Below are positions 8,250-15,390 of a stretch of DNA of 19,036 nt, piece by piece. The stretch is from positions 1 through 19,036 of the forward strand of contig CAMWUZ010000010.1 in assembly GCA_947177595.1 (NCBI GenBank), given 5' to 3'. The translations under genes and the position numbers were made by a program. The notes below the pieces were generated by a model. The model made no database searches and was not told where the DNA came from. It saw nothing but the letters and a program-made list of their open reading frames with translations. Every line of letters starts with the position of its first letter. Position 1 is the first letter of the stretch. Source of the stretch: an uncultured Porphyromonadaceae bacterium. GTDB lineage: Bacteria > Bacteroidota > Bacteroidia > Bacteroidales > Muribaculaceae.

Positions 8250-8676
8250 TGCTGACGGTTTTTTGCGCTGTTTTTGCGGCACGTGCCTCGCTCACTATCA
8301 GAATAAGCTCTTCGCGCACCGGTGTGGGAAGGGTTATGCCTCTCAAGCTGCAGCTGCGCGCCCATCCGGCTATATCATGAGGCAGAAGGGTGAGGAGAAC
8401 GTTCCGGAACTCTTCAATCGCCTCATCAGAGTATTCATCTGCTCCGGTACCGGCATAAGCGTCAAGCTCCTCATCGTCATAATATTCTATTTCATCACTT
8501 ATTGCAGACACAAGCGAGTCTTTTTCGCAAGTGATGTGCATTCCACAGCATTCCTCCGCCTCAACAGTATCGGTTATTGCCGTTTCCGCACTGTCCCGGG
8601 TATCGGGACGATCAAGAATCCACAGTATAAAGCCTGTGACAACAAGAGCGGCAAATATGATCAGGGCGGCTATCAT
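8242..8676 (-). CDS. Conserved membrane-anchored protein with CCGMHxxC motif, function unknown
   Basis: A 144-aa protein. Residues 2-20 are one hydrophobic segment, suggesting a membrane anchor. A linker follows and then ECCGMHITCEK (42-52), a CC-x2-H-x2-C cluster that could bind a metal or an Fe-S or heme group. The remainder is acidic (EYYDDEELDAY at 64-74) and helical. It resembles a small Bacteroidales family often found near aroA; this is from memory and not checked. Both ends overlap neighbours: its start shares ATGA with the aroA stop and its end overlaps the metal permease start by 8 bp. The adjacency and the Cys/His cluster make a metal-related role possible but unproven. Confidence 0.8.
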   Translation of the reverse strand: MIAALIIFAALVVTGFILWILDRPDTRDSAETAITDTVEAEECCGMHITCEKDSLVSAISDEIEYYDDEELDAYAGTGADEYSDEAIEEFRNVLLTLLPHDIAGWARSCSLRGITLPTPVREELILIVSEARAAKTAQKTVSNV

Positions 8677-9926
8677 TCAGCTGCCTCCTCTTCTACTTCC
8701 TCAATAGTGAATCCGGCTTTACGCAGGTCATCCCAGTAGCCGGGATAGCTCTTGCTTACCACTTCGGCATCTCTTATCACAATGCCGGGGATAAAAACGG
8801 CAACCGGAGCGAGACACATTGCCATACGGTGATCGTCATAGGTATCGAATACCGGTATTCCGGCTAACGGTCGCCGGATTCCGTCCCACGAGATAGCTTC
8901 ATCACCTTCTGTATCAAGCACTACTCCCACTTTTAGCAGCTCACGTGTGAGAGCGGCGATGCGGTCGGTTTCCTTGATGCGCAGAGAGCGCAATCCGCTA
9001 AGCCGGAACGGTACACCGAGCATGGCGCAGGTCACAGCAAAGGTTTGTGCCACATCGGGAGTTGAGGAGAGCTCGGCAGCGAAGCGCGGAGTGAGATCGG
9101 GCGAAGCCTCCAGCGATGCCCGCAGCGGATCTGTTTCAAATCCTGTTTCCACCCCGAGTTCGCGAAAAGAATCAACAATAGCGCTGTCGCCCTGGCAGCT
9201 CTTTTCATGCAGCCCCCTCAGGGCTGTCCAACCGCAAGTGAGTGCCTGTATCTCAAACCAATATGAGGCGGCACTCCAATCGCCTTCCACCTTGAAATCT
9301 GCCGGAGCGCTGTAACTTCCGTGCGCGATGGTTATTATATTGCCTTCAATCTCGGCATGTACTCCAAACCGTTCCATTATATATGCGGTCATGCGTATAT
9401 ATGGCATGGAAATTATTTCACCTTCAAGAGTGATTCTGAGCCCGGATTCAAGCACCGGAGCAATCATCATGAGTGCGGAAATATACTGGGAGCTCACTCC
9501 GGCATCTATGCTGAGCGTTCCTCCGGTTAGGTTTTTGCCTTTTATTCTCAACGGCGGAAAGCCTTCCTTGTCAATATATGAAATGTCTGCGCCTACGCTC
9601 TTCAATGCGTCAACAAGCGGGGCGATAGGTCGGTTGCACATTCTCTCCGAGCCGGTAAGTTCCGTTTCCACACCGGTCTGCACTGCAAAATATGCGGTGA
9701 GGAAACGCATAGCTGTGCCGGCTGCTCCGATATTCACTTCCCGTGAATTACCGGTAAGCGCCTCAATCATCGCATCTGTGTCATCGCACTTCGCCACGTT
9801 TTCAAGTGGGGATGTTCCGGAGGTGAGTGCGTTGATTATGAGGGCACGGTTGCTTATGCTTTTGGATAGAGGCAATATTATCTCAACATCCATCAGCTCC
9901 TCGGGAGGGAATATGCGGTAGTTCAT
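8673..9926 (-). CDS. aroA: 3-phosphoshikimate 1-carboxyvinyltransferase (EPSP synthase)
   Basis: It joins PEP to shikimate-3-phosphate in the sixth step of the shikimate pathway, in the cytoplasm. The protein is 417 aa. Visible motifs are LPLSKSISNRAL (18-29, with K22 for PEP), GAAGTAMRF (67-75), SSQYISALM (145-153), the STPDVAQT segment with likely catalytic D291, KETDR (318-322) and DDHRMAM (364-370). F75 stands where enteric enzymes have Pro101, while the preceding Gly is kept. The start overlaps the stop of the propeller lipoprotein gene by 4 bp (ATGA), and the end overlaps the next gene by 4 bp. An aminotransferase two genes upstream could act in the same amino-acid branch. Confidence 0.95.
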   Translation of the reverse strand: MNYRIFPPEELMDVEIILPLSKSISNRALIINALTSGTSPLENVAKCDDTDAMIEALTGNSREVNIGAAGTAMRFLTAYFAVQTGVETELTGSERMCNRPIAPLVDALKSVGADISYIDKEGFPPLRIKGKNLTGGTLSIDAGVSSQYISALMMIAPVLESGLRITLEGEIISMPYIRMTAYIMERFGVHAEIEGNIITIAHGSYSAPADFKVEGDWSAASYWFEIQALTCGWTALRGLHEKSCQGDSAIVDSFRELGVETGFETDPLRASLEASPDLTPRFAAELSSTPDVAQTFAVTCAMLGVPFRLSGLRSLRIKETDRIAALTRELLKVGVVLDTEGDEAISWDGIRRPLAGIPVFDTYDDHRMAMCLAPVAVFIPGIVIRDAEVVSKSYPGYWDDLRKAGFTIEEVEEEAAE

Positions 9927-11026
9927 AATTCAAATCTGAAAAGTTGGTAGCCGTTTTCGTTGTCCTCGCTCAGGGCGTAAAGAACTGAGTCATCAGGGCT
10001 GACGGTAATAATGCAGCGACCTACATTGAGTTCAAGTATCTTTTTTATTTTGCCGTTGTAGTCATACACTCTTATGCGGGTGACAGGTGCAGTCTCCCCC
10101 TCGGTCATTTTCTTTCTCTTATCGGTAAATTCAGTAGCATATCCGCCTTCGATAGTATAGACTGAGGAGTTGGATACGGTCACACCGCCGGGAAAGAAGT
10201 AGCGGAGTTTGTCAGTATAACTGAAAGTGGCGAAGTTACCGTCCTCACTGCTGATTTCAATGCCTTCCTGCGGCTCACCCACATTGGTTATTATCTTCAC
10301 TGAGTCTCCTTCGACTGTACCGAAAGAAATAATGTCTCCGAGCAGACTTGCGGCTGCGAAGTGCTTGCCGTCGGGACTCGCCGCACCTTTCATCTGAAAG
10401 AAATTGGCAAGAGCATAATCGGGCACATCGCTCCCGAGTTCCTCTTTGGGCGGGTACGGCTGGATTATTTTTTTGAATCTGCCGGTATTGTCATATATTC
10501 CAAGCATTCCCGCGGGGGTGAGGTTGGGTGTGATTATTGCACCGTTGGCAAGCCGTATTATGTTTGCCGGCACCACGGAATCGGCGGGTGAACCTACAAT
10601 CCTTTTTGGCAGGGTAAACACTGTTTTGAGTCTCGGCTTCTCCGAATCAAGATTCTCAACCACTCTGAGCGCGCCATACATGGGTGCCGCTTCAACAATC
10701 AGGCGTGAGTTCGCTTCATCATATCGGATGGCATCCAGATATGGCATAGCTCCCTCTCCGCTACCCTGTGGCAGGAAAGAGCGCACATACTGTCCGTTAG
10801 TGTCATACTCATCTATAAGCATGGCGGAAGTACCGGAATTACGCACATATATACGTGATGCAGAGGCAACAATGCCGTATGGAGACTTGAACGCCTCATC
10901 TCCGGCTATCACTGTCCCGGTGAGACTCAGGGTGTCTATTCTGTCGCTGTCCGCGCTTCCCGCTCCGGTGCAGGAGGTGACTGACACCGCGGCGAGCAAT
11001 ATGATTCCTACGGAGAATCGGTTCAT
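9923..11026 (-). CDS. Six-bladed beta-propeller lipoprotein (BF3164-like)
   Basis: A 367-aa predicted lipoprotein: the hydrophobic N-terminus ends in VTSC (lipid Cys19) followed by a polar linker. The rest consists of repeated beta-rich segments of a TolB/NHL-like six-bladed propeller. Examples are SPYGIVASASRIYVRNS, the IDEYDTNGQYVRSF segment, MLGIYDNTGRFKKII and RIRVYDYNGKIKKILE. The pattern matches the BF3164-like lipoprotein family common in Bacteroidales, whose function is mostly unknown. No catalytic residues are apparent. It begins 2 nt after the aminotransferase stop and overlaps aroA by 4 bp, so it is co-expressed with amino-acid genes despite its envelope location. Confidence 0.85.
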   Translation of the reverse strand: MNRFSVGIILLAAVSVTSCTGAGSADSDRIDTLSLTGTVIAGDEAFKSPYGIVASASRIYVRNSGTSAMLIDEYDTNGQYVRSFLPQGSGEGAMPYLDAIRYDEANSRLIVEAAPMYGALRVVENLDSEKPRLKTVFTLPKRIVGSPADSVVPANIIRLANGAIITPNLTPAGMLGIYDNTGRFKKIIQPYPPKEELGSDVPDYALANFFQMKGAASPDGKHFAAASLLGDIISFGTVEGDSVKIITNVGEPQEGIEISSEDGNFATFSYTDKLRYFFPGGVTVSNSSVYTIEGGYATEFTDKRKKMTEGETAPVTRIRVYDYNGKIKKILELNVGRCIITVSPDDSVLYALSEDNENGYQLFRFEL

Positions 11027-11028
11027 AT

Positions 11029-12222
11029 TCAGCTTAGTTTTTTGAGCGCTTCGGCGATGCGACGCATCGCTTCGCGTATATTGTCGTCAGATGTGGCATA
11101 GCTCAGGCGAATGTAGCCGGGCAGACAGAATGCTTCGCCGGCAACGGTTGCCACATGACCCTCTTCAAGAAGATACATGGCGAGGTCGGTATCGTTTTCT
11201 ATCACTCTATCACCGAAACGTTTGCCGAAATATGCGCTGACTTTCGGGAAGAGGTAGAACGCTCCCTGTGGCACATTGACCTCGATGCCGGGAATCTCTT
11301 TTGCAAGAGATACAACGAGGTCTCTGCGGCGTTCAAATGCCTTGCGCATCTCCTCGATGCATTCCTGAGAACCGGTATATGCTGCTTCGGCAGCTTTCTG
11401 TGCTATAGATGAGGGGTTGGAGGTATATTGGCTCTGGAGTTTGCTCACCGCTTTGGCGATAGGCATGGGGGCGGCGATAAATCCTATTCGCCAGCCTGTC
11501 ATGGCGTATGCCTTAGATACACCGTTGACCACCACCACTCTGTCGGCGATTTCGGGGAATGATCCCAAAGAGGTGAAGCTTCCGGTGAAGTTGATATGCT
11601 GGTAGATTTCATCAGCGATGATGGTGATTTCCGGATAATTTTTGAGAACATTCACCAATCCCTGCAATTCCTCTTTTGTATATACGCTGCCGGTGGGGTT
11701 GGAGGGAGAACAAATAATAATAAGGCGTGTTCGCGGAGTGATAGCCTTTTCAAGCTGCGCGGGGGTGATTTTGAAGTCCTGCTCTATTCCGGCGGGAACA
11801 AGCACGTTGGTGCCCTCGGCGAGTTTCACCATCTCCACATAGCTTACCCATGCGGGGGTGGGGATGATTACCTCATCGCCGGGATTGACTATGCTGAGCA
11901 CCGCGTTGCAAAGCGCCTGCTTGGCACCGCCGCCAACAACAATCTGCTCCGGCGCATATTCCACACCGTTTACCTCCATAAGATTCTGCGCGATGGCTTT
12001 GCGGAGCGACATATAGCCCGCAACCGGGGTGTAGAAAGTGAAGTTATCATCAATCGCTTTCTTTGCCGCCTCTTTTATATGGTGCGGGGTATTGAAATCG
12101 GGCTCACCGACAGAAAGATTGATAACATCCACTCCCTGAGCTTTCAGCTCGGAGCTCTTCTGGCTCATCGCAAGGGTTTGTGACGGAGAAAGATTTGCCA
12201 CACGGTCGGAAATATGAATCAT
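11029..12222 (-). CDS. PLP-dependent class I aminotransferase (aspartate/aromatic type)
   Basis: A 397-aa fold-type I aminotransferase of the AspC group found in many non-enteric bacteria. It probably converts aspartate and 2-oxoglutarate to oxaloacetate and glutamate, and may also use aromatic or prephenate substrates. Key residues are visible: N175 (SPSNPTG), D204 and Y207 (IIADEIY), the Schiff-base lysine K237 (SKAYAMTGWRIGF) and the IRLSYA segment near the C-terminus that supplies the carboxylate-binding arginine. It is the first gene of the minus-strand cluster, with a promoter box 30 nt upstream. aroA lies two genes on, so a role in aromatic amino-acid synthesis is plausible. Substrate preference cannot be read from the sequence. 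Confidence 0.9.
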   Translation of the reverse strand: MIHISDRVANLSPSQTLAMSQKSSELKAQGVDVINLSVGEPDFNTPHHIKEAAKKAIDDNFTFYTPVAGYMSLRKAIAQNLMEVNGVEYAPEQIVVGGGAKQALCNAVLSIVNPGDEVIIPTPAWVSYVEMVKLAEGTNVLVPAGIEQDFKITPAQLEKAITPRTRLIIICSPSNPTGSVYTKEELQGLVNVLKNYPEITIIADEIYQHINFTGSFTSLGSFPEIADRVVVVNGVSKAYAMTGWRIGFIAAPMPIAKAVSKLQSQYTSNPSSIAQKAAEAAYTGSQECIEEMRKAFERRRDLVVSLAKEIPGIEVNVPQGAFYLFPKVSAYFGKRFGDRVIENDTDLAMYLLEEGHVATVAGEAFCLPGYIRLSYATSDDNIREAMRRIAEALKKLS

Positions 12223-12251
12223 AGCTTGAAATTATAATTGTTTTTCTTCTG

Positions 12252-12259
12252 CAAAGATA
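12252..12259 (-). promoter_or_regulatory. Promoter -7 box for the aminotransferase-to-tsaE operon
   Basis: The minus strand reads TATCTTTG, an exact TAnnTTTG match, ending 29 nt before the ATG at 12222. This implies a leader of about 20-25 nt. A clear TTTG at the expected -33 position is missing. No other box of this quality was found by eye between the following genes, so it may drive all eight. Confidence 0.5.
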
Positions 12260-12313
12260 GTGATTGTAGTGAACTTTGTGACTTATAACCGCTATAAAAC
12301 ACTGTGGAATATC

Positions 12314-12337
12314 CGGTATTTTTACCGCGGTTTTTTT
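12314..12337 (+). terminator. Short hairpin with T7 tract, possible terminator
   Basis: CGGTA (12314-12318), loop TTTT and TACCG (12323-12327) form a 5-bp stem, followed by CGG and seven T (12331-12337). It would act on plus-strand transcripts, but no plus-strand gene lies upstream. It could block antisense transcription or end a short RNA. The stem is short, so it may be chance. Confidence 0.3.
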
Positions 12338-12532
12338 ATGCTTTTACGGAAAACGCAGTAAATTACAATTAATGCATTAGCATTTATCTGTGTGTCAACC
12401 TTGTAGGTGAATGTCAGAAGCAGTAGGCTTTATTTATGGTAAAAATGATGAATCCGGCGTGGAGGAGCGGTGAACTTTTGGATATTCCGGGTGGTTATTA
12501 ATGATGGAATGTACAATTAAATTAAAGCAACT

Positions 12533-12838
12533 ATGGATACTGATGTTTTGAAAAAGCTCCAGCATGAGAAAGGTACTGTTCTCGTTGAATTTTATGCAAC
12601 CTGGTGCCCTCACTGCATAAAAATGATGCCTGTGGTCGATGATGTCAAGGCTTTGCTTGACGGTAAGGTGCCTGTTTATCAGTCTGATATAGACAAGTAT
12701 TCCGAACTTGCCGATGAACTCAAGGTCGAGACTATTCCTACTTTCATGGTGTTTAAAAACGGCGAACTCAAATGGAGAGTGAGCGGTGAAATGGAAGGCG
12801 ATGCTCTCTATGGCAAGGTAGCTGAATATATGGATTGA
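12533..12838 (+). CDS. Cytoplasmic thioredoxin-like protein with CPHC active site
   Basis: A 101-aa single thioredoxin domain. The active site is WCPHC (W24, C25, C28), and the cis-proline is in TIPTF (P69). There is no signal peptide, so it should be cytoplasmic. CPHC is the DsbA-type dipeptide and tends to give a more oxidising couple than the CGPC of housekeeping thioredoxins. The next gene, a VKOR-domain membrane protein, begins 2 nt after the stop (or overlaps it if TTG at 12835 is used). The two are probably a redox pair: VKOR would reoxidise the thioredoxin, or the thioredoxin would reduce VKOR. It is not the general thioredoxin A by motif. Confidence 0.88.
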   Translation: MDTDVLKKLQHEKGTVLVEFYATWCPHCIKMMPVVDDVKALLDGKVPVYQSDIDKYSELADELKVETIPTFMVFKNGELKWRVSGEMEGDALYGKVAEYMD

Positions 12839-12840
12839 AA

Positions 12841-13842
12841 ATGAGGCGGAAGGGAAGCATATTCTCGGACTTTCTGACAGAGCTTGAGGTACCGCATACC
12901 TTAAGCGCAAGTGATGCCGCATTTGCCGGCATGAACTTTCAGTCGCTTTTCGGTTTCTCGCGTCTGCTTAACAGCTACGGCATTGATTCGGACGCATATA
13001 CCCTTACCGATAAGGATGAGGCAACGGTTATTCCCGTGCCATATCTTGCGCAGCTTAAAGACGGTTTTGTGATTGTGACGGGGTATGATGATGACTCTGT
13101 TACTTACAGATGCCGTGAAAGGGTGCTGACAAAGCCTAAGGATCAATTCGCCGATTCCATGACAGGAGTTGTTCTTCTCGCCTATCCGCGCGAAAATGCC
13201 GGTGAACCGAATTATGGCAAACACAGATTCTTTGAGATAGCTTCCTCTGTTAAACTGTGGCTTCTGATTGTATGCTCCGCAGTTCTCGCTGTTTTCGGCT
13301 TCGTTGAAGCAGGTCTATGGAAGAATATGTCAACCATATTCCTGACTCTTGTGAATTTTGCCGGTATAGGCGTTACCTGGCTGCTGATTTTGAAATCGTT
13401 GAAAGTGAGCAGTGGCTCGGCGGACAAAATTTGCGGTATATTGAAAGAGCACGGCTGCGACACGGTGCTTGAGCAGAAGGCGTCCAAATTTTTCGGTCTC
13501 TTCGGATGGAGCGAGGTCGGATTCACATATTTCACCCTTTCCACTATATATCTGTTCCTTTTTCCGCAATATATAGGATGCCTTGCGCTGATAAACGGTT
13601 GCTGCCTGCCGTTCACGGTATGGAGTATATGGTATCAGCGGTTCCGTCTCCATACATGGTGCACTCTTTGTGTTATCACCCAGTGCCTGCTGTGGCTGCA
13701 ATTTTTCTGCTACCTGTCAGGCGGATTCTGGAGTGGAGTTTTCGATAATATCGTACCCCTTATGGCTATGGGCGCGGGATATGTTGCCGGACTTATGGGA
13801 CTAAACAGAGTTATGACTTTTATAGAGAAAATTAAAAAGTAA
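12841..13842 (+). CDS. Degenerate C39-peptidase-like domain fused to VKOR domain
   Basis: A 333-aa membrane protein. Residues about 10-125 resemble the C39-like domain attached to VKOR proteins in Bacteroidetes (VPHTLSASD, SLFGFSRLLNSYGI, FVIVTGYDDD), but no Cys or His stands at the usual catalytic positions. A VKOR-like membrane region follows, with about six TM segments (138-160, 164-186, 226-241, 243-264, 272-295, 302-321). The four VKOR redox cysteines are present: C198 and C206 in the loop, and C274-TL-C277 as CxxC. VKOR domains make disulfides using quinone. All basic clusters (KHR 127-129, K185/K188, RFR 267-269, KIKK at the end) fall on the same side as these cysteines. The ATG at 12841 is preferred over TTG at 12835. 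Confidence 0.85.
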   Translation: MRRKGSIFSDFLTELEVPHTLSASDAAFAGMNFQSLFGFSRLLNSYGIDSDAYTLTDKDEATVIPVPYLAQLKDGFVIVTGYDDDSVTYRCRERVLTKPKDQFADSMTGVVLLAYPRENAGEPNYGKHRFFEIASSVKLWLLIVCSAVLAVFGFVEAGLWKNMSTIFLTLVNFAGIGVTWLLILKSLKVSSGSADKICGILKEHGCDTVLEQKASKFFGLFGWSEVGFTYFTLSTIYLFLFPQYIGCLALINGCCLPFTVWSIWYQRFRLHTWCTLCVITQCLLWLQFFCYLSGGFWSGVFDNIVPLMAMGAGYVAGLMGLNRVMTFIEKIKK

Positions 13843-13848
13843 CTCATT

Positions 13849-13980
13849 ATGAAAAATATTGCGAAAGTGATTCCGGACGGAGCCGTTAAACTGTCGCCGG
13901 CTGATATGAATAAAATACATTTTGAAACAGGCAGACATTCGGAGCGAGATTCCGATTCGGCTGTAAAACCTGCAAAGTGA
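13849..13980 (+). CDS. 43-aa peptide with leader-like motif, function unknown
   Basis: A short ORF starting 6 nt after the C39/VKOR stop and ending 12 nt before a hairpin. It encodes 43 residues, begins MKNIAKVIPDGAVKLSP and is hydrophilic in its C-terminal half, with no cysteine and no signal peptide. The middle reads LSPADMNKIHFETGRHS. The LSxxDMNxI core resembles the LSxxEMxxIxGG leader of Bacteroidetes natural-product precursors, but the double glycine is missing. The tight spacing, closure by a hairpin and the adjacent C39-like domain argue that it is real. It could be a peptide substrate, a leader bound by the C39-like domain, or a chance ORF. Confidence 0.55.
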   Translation: MKNIAKVIPDGAVKLSPADMNKIHFETGRHSERDSDSAVKPAK

Positions 13981-13992
13981 ATAAAAAGCTGT

Positions 13993-14019
13993 ACTTCCCG
14001 CCAATAACAGGCGGGAAGT
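13993..14019 (+). terminator. Hairpin terminator after the thioredoxin-VKOR-peptide genes
   Basis: ACTTCCCGCC (13993-14002) pairs perfectly with GGCGGGAAGT (14010-14019) around a 7-nt loop. What follows is GTTATATTTG, only partly T-rich, so termination may be incomplete and allow read-through into the downstream lipoprotein operon. Confidence 0.6.
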
Positions 14020-14021
14020 GT

Positions 14022-14029
14022 TATATTTG
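14022..14029 (+). promoter_or_regulatory. Promoter -7 box for the lipoprotein-ABC operon
   Basis: TATATTTG matches TAnnTTTG exactly and lies 23 nt before the ATG at 14053. The -33 position falls inside the preceding hairpin and has no TTTG, so the prediction rests on the -7 box and spacing alone. Confidence 0.45.
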
Positions 14030-14052
14030 CAAATAAAAAATAAGATATAGCA

Positions 14053-15390
14053 ATGAAAAAGAAAGTTTTACAGATTGCACTGCTTGTCGGTGCCATGGCG
14101 GCAAGTCTGTGTTCATGCTCGCGCACCGAGGAGCTTCTCGCCACTGTTCCCGCTTCAAGTCAGGGAGTCATAGCTTTAAATCTTGAATCAGTAGCATCTG
14201 CGTGCGGGTTTGAGTTTAAGGATACCACTCTGGTGATTCCGGCTTCCTTGCGTATGCCGGACGATTCACGCGCCCGGATAGAGAGAATTTTGCCGGAGCT
14301 TCGTGAAGCGGTCGATATCTCGGATGTAGTTATATCAACGGTAGATAACAGGAATATTTTCGCTACTTTCCTGCTCAAGGATCAGGAAATACTCCGTAAT
14401 ATTTTGACACAGAACGGAGCCTCTTCGCTCGGCGACAAAGATGGTTTCGATGCTTACGGTCTTGACGGTATTACTGTCTATATCGGTGACGGTCAGGGAT
14501 GGGCTGTCAACGGGTCTGACAGCTATACTCCGAAAACTATTCTTGCAGAGGTGAAAAAAGGCAATTTCAAGAAGGAGTATCCTGAAATTTCTTCATTACT
14601 CAGTGAGAACAAGATGATTAGTATTGCTGCAACCGGCAGGTCTATGAATCTTGGCGCAGACCGCTGGGTCTGTGCGGACATACAGAGTAAGAATAATGAC
14701 ATAGTGCTTGTGGCGCGGAGTATTGATGCAGAGGGTAAGGTGATAGCCAACAGCTCGTTGAAGAGCCTGGATGCTTCTGCGCTGAGCCTTGTGCCTGACA
14801 ATGCGGCTATTATTCTTGCCGCCGGATTGACAAAAGATATTGACTGGAATTCTATTCTGGTGATAGGCGCGTTTGCCGGCGGCTTCCAGACCGGCGGAAT
14901 GCTTGAATCAGTAATCCCTTATATCTCTAAGACTGACGGCACTATTGAGCTCGCTGCCGCTCCGATAAACGGTGATGCATGGACAGCTCCCTCGATAGTG
15001 AACTGGGATTTTGTGTTTGCCGCTCAGATGAATGCCGCTGACGGTGCTTCAGCCCTAAAGGCTGCGAGAGATTACCTCGGCGGTATGTTTACCGTTACTG
15101 ATATAGACAACGGTTTCGTAGCTGGTATGCAGGGCATGAATTTCAGAGTAACATCGGCTGACGGTATCTTCTCTATTGTCAAGGGTGATATTAAGAGCGG
15201 AGCGGCGATGAAGGAGTTCAGCGGTGACAGGCTTGTTGTCAAAGCTGATATTCCCCGTGGTGTTCTGTTAAGAAATAGCGGTGTGTCGGTGGTGTCTGTT
15301 ACCGATGAGTCCGATACCGAGATGACTATATCTCTGCCCGGCAGCGATAAGCCTCTGCTTCAGGCTGTTCTTGAAGAAATATTCAGATGA
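14053..15390 (+). CDS. DUF4836-like lipoprotein
   Basis: A 445-aa predicted lipoprotein. The signal peptide ends in LCSC, with Cys22 as the likely lipidated residue, followed by SRTEELLATVPASSQGVIALNLES. This opening, where a short linker leads into a beta strand on the theme of protein values stored as 'VPA..GV..L', is typical of the Bacteroidetes DUF4836 family, which has no known function. The rest is soluble alpha/beta without cysteines of note or catalytic motifs I recognise. Its stop overlaps the start of the ABC ATPase gene (ATGA), so it is probably made together with the transporter and could be its periplasmic partner or substrate. The family assignment is tentative. Confidence 0.75.
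   Translation: MKKKVLQIALLVGAMAASLCSCSRTEELLATVPASSQGVIALNLESVASACGFEFKDTTLVIPASLRMPDDSRARIERILPELREAVDISDVVISTVDNRNIFATFLLKDQEILRNILTQNGASSLGDKDGFDAYGLDGITVYIGDGQGWAVNGSDSYTPKTILAEVKKGNFKKEYPEISSLLSENKMISIAATGRSMNLGADRWVCADIQSKNNDIVLVARSIDAEGKVIANSSLKSLDASALSLVPDNAAIILAAGLTKDIDWNSILVIGAFAGGFQTGGMLESVIPYISKTDGTIELAAAPINGDAWTAPSIVNWDFVFAAQMNAADGASALKAARDYLGGMFTVTDIDNGFVAGMQGMNFRVTSADGIFSIVKGDIKSGAAMKEFSGDRLVVKADIPRGVLLRNSGVSVVSVTDESDTEMTISLPGSDKPLLQAVLEEIFR

Larger units (their letters stand above)
12223..12532. other. 310-bp divergent intergenic region
   Basis: It separates the minus-strand operon from the thioredoxin gene and is AT-rich. It holds the promoter box at 12252-12259 (minus), a hairpin with a T7 tract at 12314-12337, a small inverted repeat (AATGC-ATTA-GCATT, about 12371-12384) and a possible 20-codon ORF at 12411-12473 (plus). 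I found no exact TAnnTTTG box on the plus strand for the thioredoxin gene; the closest, TATTTATG at 12431-12438, has one mismatch and no well-spaced -33 element. Confidence 0.6.

Noticed and set aside
8250..8282. N-terminal extension of the metal permease
   Set aside because: Eleven mostly basic residues before a natural MFELIKYPF start, with deeper overlap of the upstream gene.
12271..12278. GAACTTTG as a plus-strand -7 box feeding the T7 hairpin
   Set aside because: One mismatch to TAnnTTTG and no TTG at 19-21 bp upstream; a 55-nt RNA from it would be speculation.
12434..12922. 162-aa minus-strand ORF across the intergenic region and thioredoxin
   Set aside because: Overlaps a well-supported thioredoxin gene antisense and has no motif.
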